Shown in pieces: positions 35,016-44,097 of a stretch of DNA of 64,000 nt. Positions within the stretch are counted from its first letter, which is position 1. Every line of letters starts with the position of its first letter. This DNA is from Pedobacter planticolens (GTDB taxonomy: Bacteria > Bacteroidota > Bacteroidia > Sphingobacteriales > Sphingobacteriaceae). The position numbers and the translations under genes are program-made. The stretch lies in NCBI RefSeq assembly GCF_014172375.1, contig NZ_WNXD01000002.1, forward strand, positions 1,302,001-1,366,000. Direction: 5' to 3'. The notes beneath the pieces were generated by a model. The model made no database searches, was not told the origin of the DNA, and was given only the letters and a program-made list of their open reading frames with translations.

Positions 35016-37370
35016 TTAATGATCTATCTTTTCTTCATTTCTAGCAACTTCTTCTGCAGGAATTAATTTACGTGTTTTCTTAGCATCTAACCACAGCATT
35101 AGTGCTGGCAATAAGGTTAAATTGAACACTAAAGCCACAATTAAGGTGATGGAAAGTAGTAATCCTAAAACTACAGTGCCACCAAAAGTAGACGCTGTAA
35201 AAATTCCAAATCCAAAGAATAAAATTAATGCGATGTGTGTCATGCTTACTCCAGTTTCACGAATGGTATCTGAAACCACCTTTGCAACACTGTAATTTGT
35301 TAGTGTTAATTCTTGCTGATAGCGTGTTAAAAAGTAAATAGTTTGATCGGAAGCTAAGCCAAAAGCGATGGTAAAAATTAAAATTGTTGATGGTTTAAGG
35401 GGGATATGGAAAAAGCCCATCAGCCCTGCTGTAATTACCAAAGGGACAATATTTGGTAATAAAGAGATGAACATAATACCCAAACTTTTAAATTGTGCTA
35501 AACGTAAAAGAGAAATTAAAACAATTGCTAATCCGATGCTCTCGAATAAATGTTTTAACAAATAATCTGTTCCTTTTGAGAAAATAATACTTGATCCTGT
35601 TAAGGTTACATTGTAGCGTTTGGGCGATAAAATAGAATCGATGCGAGGTTTAAGTTCTACTAAAACTGCATCTAAACGTTTGGAGCCAATATCAGCCATT
35701 TGAAAACTAACACGAGCAGTTTGTTTATCCTTATCTACAAAATTAGTTAGCATGTTTCCGTTACCTTTACCAGAGTTGGCGGCATAAGCTAAAATGAAAT
35801 TCTTTTCAATATCAGTTGGTAAACGATAAAATGCAGAATCGCCATTATAAAATGCTTGAGATGCATATTTAAGCCCAGTATTTAAAGAAATAGAACGTGA
35901 AAATTCTGGATAGGAAGCAATCATCCTTTCCATTTTATCAATTTTATTTAGTGTTGAAATACTTAAAATTCCGTTCTTTTTCTTAGTATCGACACTAATT
36001 TCTAGCGGTAAAATTCCTTCAAAATTCTTTTCAAAAAACTTTAAATCTGTTAAAATTTGTGAGCTTTTGGGTAAGTCATCTACTACATACCCATTTATAT
36101 TTATTTTGTAAATCCCGATAAATGAAATGGCAGTTAAAATGAATGTTGCAACATAAATTAACACACTTTTTTGTTGAACCAATACATCGGTTTTTGCCAA
36201 TAAATGATCTAAAAAATTAGGTATGTGCGGCGTATTTGCTTTACCTTTTGGTATTGGTAAATAGCTGAAAATAATTGGAATTAAACATAAACACATTAAC
36301 CACGTAAACATTACATTTAAAGCAGCTACACTACCAAATTGCATTAATAATTCGCTGCCTGTAAAATACAATACACCAAAACCAATGGCTGCGGTTACAT
36401 TCGCAATTAATGTGGTAACAGCAATCCTTTCAATCGTAATGGCTAAAGCTTTTTGTTTATCGCCATGTTTTTTAAGTTCGTTATGGTACTTATTTAACAG
36501 TAAAATACTATTTGGAATGCCAATAATTACAATCAGTGGGGGAATTAACCCAGTTAAAATGGTAATCTCATAACCAAATAAAACTAAGGTGCCAATACTC
36601 CATATTACACCCATAATTACGACTAGAATAGGGAAGAATACGGCGTAAAAACTTCTAAAAAAGATTAATAATATCAATGCAGAAACTAATATTGATAAGC
36701 CTAAAAACAACACGAACTCATTAGAAACTAGCTTGCTCGTTGCGGTTCTAATAAATGGCAAACCAGATTTATGAACTTGTATATTGGTGCTTTTTTCAAA
36801 TGCCTGAGCTTTTGCTTCAATCTCTTTTAATATCGGATTTCTATTAACGGAATTTAATATTTTAATATCGAAGGTAATGGCCATTAACGTAGCATTACTT
36901 TCTTTGTTGAATAATAGTCCGCTGTAAAAAGGCATTCCCTGTATTTTGCTTTTAAGCGAATCCATTTCTCCATCAGTTTTTACCAAACCACTTGGAATTG
37001 GACTAACCACAAACTTTTGATTAACCGTGTCTTTTTGTAATTCGAACAGCTTTCCTATAGATAAAACTCCTTTTATTCCTTTTAATTTTTGGATTTCATC
37101 TGATAATTGTATCCACTTATTGTAGTTTTCTTTTTTGTAAATGTCTGGGCTTTGAACACCTAAAACCATCACACTCCCATCTTCGCCAAACGTCTTTTTA
37201 AAAGTGTTGTACTTAATAAAAACCGAGTCGGTTAGCGGTAAAATTTTACTGCCAGCATAAGAAAGTTTTAAATTTCGGGCATGCCACGCCATAAATAGGG
37301 TAGCGACAAGAAAAAAGAGGATAATAAGAATTCGGTTTTGAAGTATAGCTCTAGAGAGTTTAGCCCACAT
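35016..37370 (-). CDS. RND/MMPL family exporter
   Basis: A 784-residue transporter with 12 predicted helices in two repeats, each starting with one helix and a large periplasmic domain (about 30-200 and 420-600). The ATG at 37370 is chosen over a TTG six bases upstream. Sequences such as LTGLIPPLIVIIGIPNSIL and TIAFGLASDQTIYFLTRYQQ mark the SSD/MMPL fold of hopanoid- or lipid-exporting (HpnN-like) proteins. It would be driven by the proton gradient; the cargo is likely a lipid, by inference. Confidence 0.9.
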   Translation of the reverse strand: MWAKLSRAILQNRILIILFFLVATLFMAWHARNLKLSYAGSKILPLTDSVFIKYNTFKKTFGEDGSVMVLGVQSPDIYKKENYNKWIQLSDEIQKLKGIKGVLSIGKLFELQKDTVNQKFVVSPIPSGLVKTDGEMDSLKSKIQGMPFYSGLLFNKESNATLMAITFDIKILNSVNRNPILKEIEAKAQAFEKSTNIQVHKSGLPFIRTATSKLVSNEFVLFLGLSILVSALILLIFFRSFYAVFFPILVVIMGVIWSIGTLVLFGYEITILTGLIPPLIVIIGIPNSILLLNKYHNELKKHGDKQKALAITIERIAVTTLIANVTAAIGFGVLYFTGSELLMQFGSVAALNVMFTWLMCLCLIPIIFSYLPIPKGKANTPHIPNFLDHLLAKTDVLVQQKSVLIYVATFILTAISFIGIYKININGYVVDDLPKSSQILTDLKFFEKNFEGILPLEISVDTKKKNGILSISTLNKIDKMERMIASYPEFSRSISLNTGLKYASQAFYNGDSAFYRLPTDIEKNFILAYAANSGKGNGNMLTNFVDKDKQTARVSFQMADIGSKRLDAVLVELKPRIDSILSPKRYNVTLTGSSIIFSKGTDYLLKHLFESIGLAIVLISLLRLAQFKSLGIMFISLLPNIVPLVITAGLMGFFHIPLKPSTILIFTIAFGLASDQTIYFLTRYQQELTLTNYSVAKVVSDTIRETGVSMTHIALILFFGFGIFTASTFGGTVVLGLLLSITLIVALVFNLTLLPALMLWLDAKKTRKLIPAEEVARNEEKIDH

Positions 37371-37523
37371 AATCAACTGCGTTTTAAAAAGGTAAAGAAA
37401 GTATAAAAATGGCTCAATTGCAAAATCTACACCGATATTTCACTCTAGTTTAACATAAAAAAAGCGGTATTGTTTTGTATAGAAATACATCTTCCCACAA
37501 TTTTGGTGTATTTTAGCATCATC

Positions 37524-37871
37524 ATGAAAAGGTTTTTAAAGAGTTTTTTTTATGCGTTCAAAGGTTTAGCGTATGCTTTTAAAACACAACTAAACTTTAA
37601 AATTCATTGTTTTTCTGGAGTTTTGGCAATAGCATTAGGACTATACCTCAATCTATCGATTACAGAATGGTTGTGGATTATCCTAGCAATCGCATTTGTC
37701 CTTATTATGGAATTAATTAATACAGCGATTGAGGTTTTGGTAGATTTAGTCTCACCACAACAACATACAAAAGCTGGAGCAATTAAAGATATTTCGGCGG
37801 CTGCGGTTTTAATATCAGCTTTGCTTGCGTTAAGTATAGGATTACTTATTTTTGTTCCAAAGCTGATTTAA
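37524..37871 (+). CDS. dgkA: diacylglycerol/undecaprenol kinase
   Basis: A 115-residue kinase starting MKRFLKSFFYAFKGLAYAFK, with three membrane helices and the active-site segment LIMELINTAIEVLVDLVSP. This Gram-positive-like short form phosphorylates undecaprenol or diacylglycerol in the inner membrane. The start at 37524 is used; the upstream codons from 37470 add an unrelated stretch. recO follows after 3 bases. Confidence 0.92.
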   Translation: MKRFLKSFFYAFKGLAYAFKTQLNFKIHCFSGVLAIALGLYLNLSITEWLWIILAIAFVLIMELINTAIEVLVDLVSPQQHTKAGAIKDISAAAVLISALLALSIGLLIFVPKLI

Positions 37872-37874
37872 TAG

Positions 37875-38600
37875 ATGCTACACAAAACCCGTGGAATTGT
37901 TTTAAAAACTACTTTGTATAGCGAGAGCAGTGTAATTGCTCAAGTTTTTACGGACAAATTTGGCATACAATCGTACTTGATTAACGGGGTAAAAAAAGCA
38001 AAGGCGAAAATACCAATGAATGTTTTGCAACCTCTGCATTTATTGGATATGGTAGTTTATCATAAAACAAATACACAAATTCAACGCGTAGCGGAAGCCC
38101 GACCATCACCTGTTTTTCGTTCCATTCCTTATCATGTAATTAAAAATACAATTGTTCAATTTTTAAATGAGGTATTATATAAAAGTATCCGCCAGCAAAA
38201 TACCGATGAAAACCTTTTTGATTTTATTTACAATGCAATTAGCTGGTTTGATGAAACTGATGAACCGAACATAAATTTTCATTTAGCTTTTTTGCTAAAG
38301 CTATCGCGATTTTTAGGTTTTGCGCCACAAGCTCAAACTCGTAACGATCAAAAATATTTCGATTTACAGGAAGGAGATTTTACTTCTATACCTCCAATTC
38401 ATCCTTACTTTATTAATAAAACTGAGGCTGATTGCTTTTTATTATTGTTTACTACACCATTTGAAAAATTAAATGAAATAAAAATTGATAACAAAATTAG
38501 GCGGCTAATTTTAGATAAAATATTGGTTTACTATATGTTACATACAGCTTCTTTTGGCCAAATTAAATCTCATCAAATACTGGAAGATGTACTTTCTTAA
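37875..38600 (+). CDS. recO: DNA repair protein RecO
   Basis: A 241-residue RecO. The N-terminal OB fold carries TRGIVLKTTLYSESSVIAQV and the C-terminal helices hold HLAFLLKLSRFLGFAP. It loads RecA with RecR in the RecF pathway. The zinc-binding cysteines of some RecO proteins are absent, as in others of this phylum. Follows dgkA by 3 bases and precedes the tRNA gene. Confidence 0.93.
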   Translation: MLHKTRGIVLKTTLYSESSVIAQVFTDKFGIQSYLINGVKKAKAKIPMNVLQPLHLLDMVVYHKTNTQIQRVAEARPSPVFRSIPYHVIKNTIVQFLNEVLYKSIRQQNTDENLFDFIYNAISWFDETDEPNINFHLAFLLKLSRFLGFAPQAQTRNDQKYFDLQEGDFTSIPPIHPYFINKTEADCFLLLFTTPFEKLNEIKIDNKIRRLILDKILVYYMLHTASFGQIKSHQILEDVLS

Positions 38601-38616
38601 AAAAAGTAAAATTATT

Positions 38617-38647
38617 TTTGCAAAACAGATAGAAGACACTATATTTG
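38617..38647 (+). promoter_or_regulatory. promoter for the tRNA-Val gene
   Basis: TTTG (38617-38620), a 19-base spacer and TATATTTG (38640-38647): both elements and the spacing match the phylum consensus. The tRNA starts 101 bases after the box, so a short 5' leader would be trimmed. This is the best-formed promoter in the window. Confidence 0.7.
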
Positions 38648-38742
38648 CATTCCCAAAACGAAGGAACATTTATTTAGTTTTTAACGTTAGGGAAGCCAAA
38701 AGGGAAATTAGATGTTGGATAACTAAACTAATTAACTTTTAA

Positions 38743-39184
<442 letters not shown>

Positions 39185-39186
39185 CC

Positions 39187-39221
39187 AAAAGCCTTTCATT
39201 GCAAAATGAGAGGCTTTTTTT
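39187..39221 (+). terminator. terminator after the tRNA-like copy
   Basis: AAAAGCCT-TCATT (39187 on) pairs with AATGA-AGGCTTTTTT around a GCAA-type loop. Similar position and sequence to the terminator of the intact tRNA. Confidence 0.85.
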
Positions 39222-39234
39222 ATGCCTAAAGCCC

Positions 39235-39386
39235 TCATACAGTTTTTACAAATTACCGAGAAAACACATTAAGATTTACCATTTAATCTTTGCTTTCTGC
39301 CTAGTTCACCTTTAATTCTGCTATGTAAATCAAGCATGCCTTTAGGAGATTCAGTTATATCAACTAGGGAGTAAGTCCGCATATAG
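39235..39386 (-). other. small protein-like remnant
   Basis: A minus-strand frame ending in TAA at 39269-39271 reads MRTYSLVDITESPKGMLDLH and continues SRIKGELGRKQRLNGKS, about 37 codons from an ATG at 39377-39379. Composition is protein-like but the frame runs into the adjacent hairpin repeat. It may be a gene remnant; not recognised. Confidence 0.25.
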
Positions 39387-39434
39387 TCCGCGTATAGTCC
39401 GCATTATTGCGTAAAAATGCGGACTATACGCGGA
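39370..39434. repeat. 19-bp perfect hairpin with direct repeats
   Basis: TCCGCGTATAGTCCGCATT (39387-39405) is repeated as its exact complement at 39416-39434 around a 10-base loop. On its left side the word AGTCCGCATAT occurs in three near-tandem forms (from 39374). The G+C-richer hairpin stands out from the A+T-rich flanks. It is not next to a gene end. Confidence 0.85.
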
Positions 39435-39720
39435 TTTAATATGGTCTTACTATCACCTTAACTCGAAGCGAACCTTAAGGTAAAAACTTGTTCTCTTTTT
39501 GTTTAACTTGTAACCTGAGAAGTTCTCGATAATTAATTTGCCTTTGAACTGTTAATTCAGCTGTTATATTATATCTCTTTTTTTACAATACTTTTTTTGA
39601 TGCATTAAACCATCTTTGGGTACGAAAAAGCGTATTTAAACACATTATTAGCTAAAAAATGTCCATCCTTAGTTAATATCTGCGTTTTAATTCTGACTTT
39701 GTTTTTCTATTTTTAAAGTC
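39435..39720. other. gene-free stretch before the FGE-like gene
   Basis: A+T-rich leader region; nothing recognisable. No perfect TAnnTTTG box is seen near the start codon (TGACTTTG at 39693-39700 is close). Confidence 0.4.
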
Positions 39721-40683
39721 ATGAATATTAAGTTTGGAATACTACTTTTTTTGACGTTAATCTGCCTTCAATTACAAGCACAACAAAAGCACGAAACCTA
39801 TACACAAAAATTAGAAGGCACAAAACTTTCATTTGAGATGCAAGCCATACCTGATGGTGATTTTTTAATGGGCAGTAAAAATGGCAATGCCGATGAAAAA
39901 CCAATCCATAAAGTAAAACTCGATCCCTTTTGGATGAGTAAAGTGGAAATAACTTGGGATATTTTTGAACCTTTTCTCTACAAAGATTACGAAGTAAATA
40001 ATACCGCTTCAGTTTCTGCGCAAGTTGATGCCGTTACGCGACCAACAAAACCATACTTAGATATGACTTTTGGTATGGGTAAACAAAATCATCCAGCATT
40101 GGCAATGACTCAATATAACGCGATCCAGTTTTGTAAATGGTTATATGCCAGAACAGGAGTTTTTTATCGTCTGCCAACCGAAGCAGAGTGGGAATATGCC
40201 TGCAAAGCAGGAAACAATGAAGATTATTACTTCGGTAATGACAGTAAAAAACTAAACGAGTATGCTTGGTTTAGTGCAAACAGCGAAAAGAAAACGCATG
40301 AAGTCGGCTTAAAAAAACCAAATGCTTGGGGTTTGTATGATATGCTTGGTAATGTTGCCGAATGGACATACGATGAATACAAATCCGATTTTTATGCAAG
40401 TTCTGGTCAAACAGAAGTTAAAAACCCAGTAGCACTTGCCGATAAATTGTATCCGTTAGTTATTCGTGGGGGTTCTTATGAAGACGATGCAAAAGCACTT
40501 CGCTCTGCGGCAAGAAGAGCATCTGATCCGGTTTGGAAACAAATTGACCCACAAATTCCTAAAAGCAATTGGTGGTTTCCAGAGGCGCCTTTTATTGGTA
40601 TACGCTTAGTACGACCAGTTAATACACCAACAAAAGAAGAAATTGACGCCTACTATAACCGCCCTCCTATAGCAGATTATTAA
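39721..40683 (+). CDS. formylglycine-generating-enzyme-like (SUMF1 fold) protein
   Basis: A 320-residue exported protein: signal peptide 1-21, then the SUMF1/FGE fold with IPDGDFLMGSKNG, WMSKVEITWDIFEPFL, YRLPTEAEWEYACKAG, GNVAEWTYDEY and VIRGGSYEDDAKALRSAARR. Classical FGE converts a sulfatase cysteine to formylglycine; the two active-site cysteines of true FGE are not evident here and no sulfatase is nearby, so another role is likely. The next gene starts 28 bases after its stop. Confidence 0.88.
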   Translation: MNIKFGILLFLTLICLQLQAQQKHETYTQKLEGTKLSFEMQAIPDGDFLMGSKNGNADEKPIHKVKLDPFWMSKVEITWDIFEPFLYKDYEVNNTASVSAQVDAVTRPTKPYLDMTFGMGKQNHPALAMTQYNAIQFCKWLYARTGVFYRLPTEAEWEYACKAGNNEDYYFGNDSKKLNEYAWFSANSEKKTHEVGLKKPNAWGLYDMLGNVAEWTYDEYKSDFYASSGQTEVKNPVALADKLYPLVIRGGSYEDDAKALRSAARRASDPVWKQIDPQIPKSNWWFPEAPFIGIRLVRPVNTPTKEEIDAYYNRPPIADY

Positions 40684-40711
40684 CCAAAACACACAAATAA
40701 AACCTAAACTA

Positions 40712-42046
40712 ATGACTGATAACGACAAAATACGTAATGAACGTAGAGAGTTTTTAAAAACCTCTGCTCTTGTAGCAGGCGGTGTAATGATGAGCGGCTA
40801 TTCTTGGGCTGGCATGCCTTCTTCTTCTAACGATGATACCATTAAAATTGCTTTAATAGGTTGTGGAGATAGAGGAACTGGCGCTGCTTTTCAAGCTTTA
40901 AGCACCAAGTTTAATTTAAAATTGGTAGCAATGGCTGATGCTTTTCAAGATCGCTTAGATAATAGTTATAAAGCAATTTCCACTAAATTCGGAGCAAAAG
41001 TTGATGTGCCAAAAGAACGTCAATTTGTTGGTTTAGATGGCTATAAACAAGCTATTGCATTGGCAGATGTTGTTTTGTTGGTAACTCCTCCAGGTTTCAG
41101 ACCAATTCATTTTGAAGAAGCAATAAAACAAGGGAAACATGTTTTCATGGAAAAACCTGTGGCGGTAGATTCTCCAGGAATTAGAAAAGTTTTAGCGGCT
41201 GCAGAATTAGCAAAACAGAAAAAGCTAAATGTAGTGGTTGGCTTACAACGCAGGTATCAAACCAATTATAGAGAGGTTTTAAAGCGAATTGAAGATGGTA
41301 AAATTGGGGATATTGTTTCTGGCCAAGTGTATTGGAATAGTGGTGGCGTTTGGGTAAAACCACGTACTGCAAGTCAAACTGAAATGGAATATCAAATGCG
41401 CAATTGGTATTACTTTAATTGGTTATGTGGCGATCACATTGTAGAGCAACACGTACATAATATAGATATTGCCAATTGGGTAAAAAATGCATATCCTGTT
41501 TCTATTCAAGGTACTGGAAGTAGAGCTTGGAGAACTGGAAAAAATTACGGAGAAATTTACGATAACCATGCAGTAGAACTTACTTACGCAGATGGATCTG
41601 TAATTTATAGTCAATGCCGACACTTTGAAGGCACAAATAATCGTGTGGATGAAAGTTTCCAAGGCACAAAAGGCAAGGTTTATCTTTCGGCCAATAATTC
41701 TGGAATTTTATGGGATCATAAAGGCAAGGAAATCTATAATCATGATAGAAAAGGAAATGCAAATCCCTACCAAACAGAGCACGACGAATTATTTGCAGCG
41801 ATTACAAATAACGAATATAAATTTTGGGATGCAGAGCGAGCTGCTAAAAGTTGCTTTACCGCAATAGTTGGTCGTTATGCAACTTATTCTGGAGAAGTTA
41901 TTAAATGGGATGATGCCTTAAAAGCAGAAAACAGCCTTTTCCCAGAACAATTAAGTTGGGATGCTAAACCAAAATCATTGCCAGACGCAAATGGACTTTA
42001 CACCATAGCTATGCCGGGTAAAACCAAAGTGTTAGGTCAATCGTAA
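40712..42046 (+). CDS. Gfo/Idh/MocA family oxidoreductase, Tat-exported
   Basis: A 444-residue NAD(P)-dependent sugar oxidoreductase. The N-terminus has a twin-arginine signal (ERREFLKTSALVAGG). The Rossmann fold shows IALIGCGDRGTGAAFQAL and the EKPVA motif lies in HVFMEKPVAVDSPG; YNDHAVELTYADGS-like sequence belongs to the C-terminal sheet. Members act on sugars or cyclitols and, in Bacteroidota, often feed DUF1080 hydrolases. It lies between the FGE-like and ApbE genes. Confidence 0.93.
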   Translation: MTDNDKIRNERREFLKTSALVAGGVMMSGYSWAGMPSSSNDDTIKIALIGCGDRGTGAAFQALSTKFNLKLVAMADAFQDRLDNSYKAISTKFGAKVDVPKERQFVGLDGYKQAIALADVVLLVTPPGFRPIHFEEAIKQGKHVFMEKPVAVDSPGIRKVLAAAELAKQKKLNVVVGLQRRYQTNYREVLKRIEDGKIGDIVSGQVYWNSGGVWVKPRTASQTEMEYQMRNWYYFNWLCGDHIVEQHVHNIDIANWVKNAYPVSIQGTGSRAWRTGKNYGEIYDNHAVELTYADGSVIYSQCRHFEGTNNRVDESFQGTKGKVYLSANNSGILWDHKGKEIYNHDRKGNANPYQTEHDELFAAITNNEYKFWDAERAAKSCFTAIVGRYATYSGEVIKWDDALKAENSLFPEQLSWDAKPKSLPDANGLYTIAMPGKTKVLGQS

Positions 42047-42054
42047 AACCTTAA

Positions 42055-43062
42055 ATGCAATCACGTTTAAAATACTTTTTATTAGTACCCTTTATTTTTC
42101 TTTCCGCGACAAATCATTTGCCTTTGCGGGAGTTTAAAATGAGTGGTTATGCACAAGGAACAAGTTATTCGATCAGCTATTTTGCTATCGATAGTCTAGT
42201 TACTCAAACGCAAGTAGATAGTATTTTAAATGTGATTGATTTATCCATGTCGCTGTACAAACCTAATTCAGCCATCAATAAATTTAATAAATCTGAAACA
42301 GGAATAGAATTAGATTCTCATTTTGCAAAAGTAGTTCAGAAATCATTTGAGATTTTTAAAGATAGCAAAGGCATATTCGATATTACTGTGGCGCCTTTAG
42401 TGCAATATTGGGGTTTCGGACCTAAATCATTAACAGAAAAACCAAATACGCAAACCATCGAAAACATTATGCAATGCGTTGGAATGGATAAACTTGAGCT
42501 CACAAAAGATTACCTCACCAAAAAGAAATCCTGTATCAGCATAGATTTAAATGGAATTGCACAAGGCTATTCGGTAGATGTAGTGGCAGATTTTATGCTC
42601 ACCAAAGGCATTAAAATATTTGTCGTAGAAATTGGTGGAGAATTACGTGTGAAAGGACCTAAACCAGATGGTAAAACGATGCGTATTGGTATCGAAGGAC
42701 CAAGTGAAACCCCAAATGCAGAACCAAGCATTAAACACATTATGTCATTTACAGAAGGCGCCGTAACCACATCGGGTAATTACCGTAAATATTTAACTAA
42801 CGGATCAAAAAAAATCTCTCATTTAATTAATGCTAAAACGGGTTATCCATTAGATAACGAAATGATAAGCGCAACTGTTTTTGCACCCGATGCTATAACT
42901 GCAGATGGTTACGACAATGTACTGATGGGCATGACTGTAAAAGAGGCACTAACCTTTGTAGAAGCACATAAAAATTTAGAAGCCTACCTTATTTATAAAA
43001 AACCGGATGGTAAAATAGCTGATACGCTAAGCGCTGGTTTTAGAAAGATGATTATCAATTAA
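42055..43062 (+). CDS. apbE: FAD:protein FMN transferase
   Basis: A 335-residue ApbE flavin transferase. Signal peptide 1-18; core blocks are DLSMSLYKPNSAINKFN, VAPLVQYWGFGP, SIDLNGIAQGYSVDVVADF and a Mg-binding DGYDNVLMGM segment. It attaches FMN to threonine residues of periplasmic electron-transfer proteins, or flavinylates periplasmic reductases; here it could serve the Tat-exported oxidoreductase, which is speculative. Starts 8 bases after the oxidoreductase stop. Confidence 0.93.
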   Translation: MQSRLKYFLLVPFIFLSATNHLPLREFKMSGYAQGTSYSISYFAIDSLVTQTQVDSILNVIDLSMSLYKPNSAINKFNKSETGIELDSHFAKVVQKSFEIFKDSKGIFDITVAPLVQYWGFGPKSLTEKPNTQTIENIMQCVGMDKLELTKDYLTKKKSCISIDLNGIAQGYSVDVVADFMLTKGIKIFVVEIGGELRVKGPKPDGKTMRIGIEGPSETPNAEPSIKHIMSFTEGAVTTSGNYRKYLTNGSKKISHLINAKTGYPLDNEMISATVFAPDAITADGYDNVLMGMTVKEALTFVEAHKNLEAYLIYKKPDGKIADTLSAGFRKMIIN

Positions 43063-43121
43063 ATGTTATTTAATGTTAATTTCGTAATCATCAAATCCCA
43101 ATTTTCTATTTTTAAACCATT

Positions 43122-43988
43122 ATGATTTTTATAGAGAATGAACATATAAAAGTATCTTTTGCGGCAAAAGGCGCAGAGTTACAAAGTATTTTAGGTACAA
43201 ATAGTTTAACCGAATACATGTGGAGCGGCGATGCCAATTATTGGGGCAAGTTTAGCCCTGTTTTATTTCCAATAGTTGGAGCATTAAAAGACAATACCTA
43301 TCAATTCGAAGATAAATCCTATCAATTATCCCGACATGGGTTTGCCCGAGATATGGAATTTGAATACCATCATATCAACGAACAAGAAATCCTTTTTACA
43401 CTCACACATAGTGATGAAACTCTAAAAGTTTATCCTTTCGAGTTTAAATTAAGTTTGCGTTATAAGCTCTCAGGCGCAAGTTTATCGTGTACGTATGAAG
43501 TAACTAATCCAGCAGAAAAAGAATTGTTATTCTCTATCGGTGGTCATCCAGCGTTTGCTGTTCCTTTAAATAAACAAGGCACATATACCGACTACTTTTT
43601 ATCTTTTAATAACGACATTGAATTAACATATTATCACATTGTGGATAATTTAATTTCAGATAAAAAATCTGTTTTAAAACTAGATGAAGGCAAACTTACC
43701 TTACAACACAACTTGTTTTACGATGATGCTCTAGTCATTAAAAACTTAAAGAGTGATAGCATTTCCATTTTAAACACTAAAAATTACAACGGTTTAGCAT
43801 TCAATTTTAAAGACTTTCCTTACTTCGGTATTTGGGCAGCAAAAGATGCAGATTTTGTGTGTTTAGAACCTTGGTGTGGCATCGCCGATGGCATAAACCA
43901 TAATCAACAATTAAAAGATAAAGAAGGTATAGTTACGTTAGCCGCGAAACAAGAATGGAAGAGAACTTGGCAAGTAACCTGTTTTTAA
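43122..43988 (+). CDS. aldose 1-epimerase family protein
   Basis: A 288-residue cytoplasmic galactose-mutarotase-like protein. Family residues are in PVLFPIVGALKDNTYQFEDK, LSRHGFARDMEF (catalytic His) and FSIGGHPAFAVPL (second His), with E in CLEPWCGIADG. It converts the alpha and beta anomers of sugars such as galactose or phosphorylated sugars. Follows apbE by 59 bases. Confidence 0.9.
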   Translation: MIFIENEHIKVSFAAKGAELQSILGTNSLTEYMWSGDANYWGKFSPVLFPIVGALKDNTYQFEDKSYQLSRHGFARDMEFEYHHINEQEILFTLTHSDETLKVYPFEFKLSLRYKLSGASLSCTYEVTNPAEKELLFSIGGHPAFAVPLNKQGTYTDYFLSFNNDIELTYYHIVDNLISDKKSVLKLDEGKLTLQHNLFYDDALVIKNLKSDSISILNTKNYNGLAFNFKDFPYFGIWAAKDADFVCLEPWCGIADGINHNQQLKDKEGIVTLAAKQEWKRTWQVTCF

Positions 43989-44097
43989 AAAAGAGAAAAA
44001 GATGGCGGGAAATAGAGAATAGGAAATAGACTGGAAACTAAACATCACAACTATTTCCCATTTTCTAATTCCTATTCCCCGTAAAAAAATATAAACA
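43989..44097. repeat. inverted word repeats before the phospholipase C gene
   Basis: gggaaatagagaataggaa (44006 on) and the loosely complementary ctatttcccattttctaa / ttcctattcccc run (44050-44080) flank a short spacer, ending just upstream of the start codon. Confidence 0.5.
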
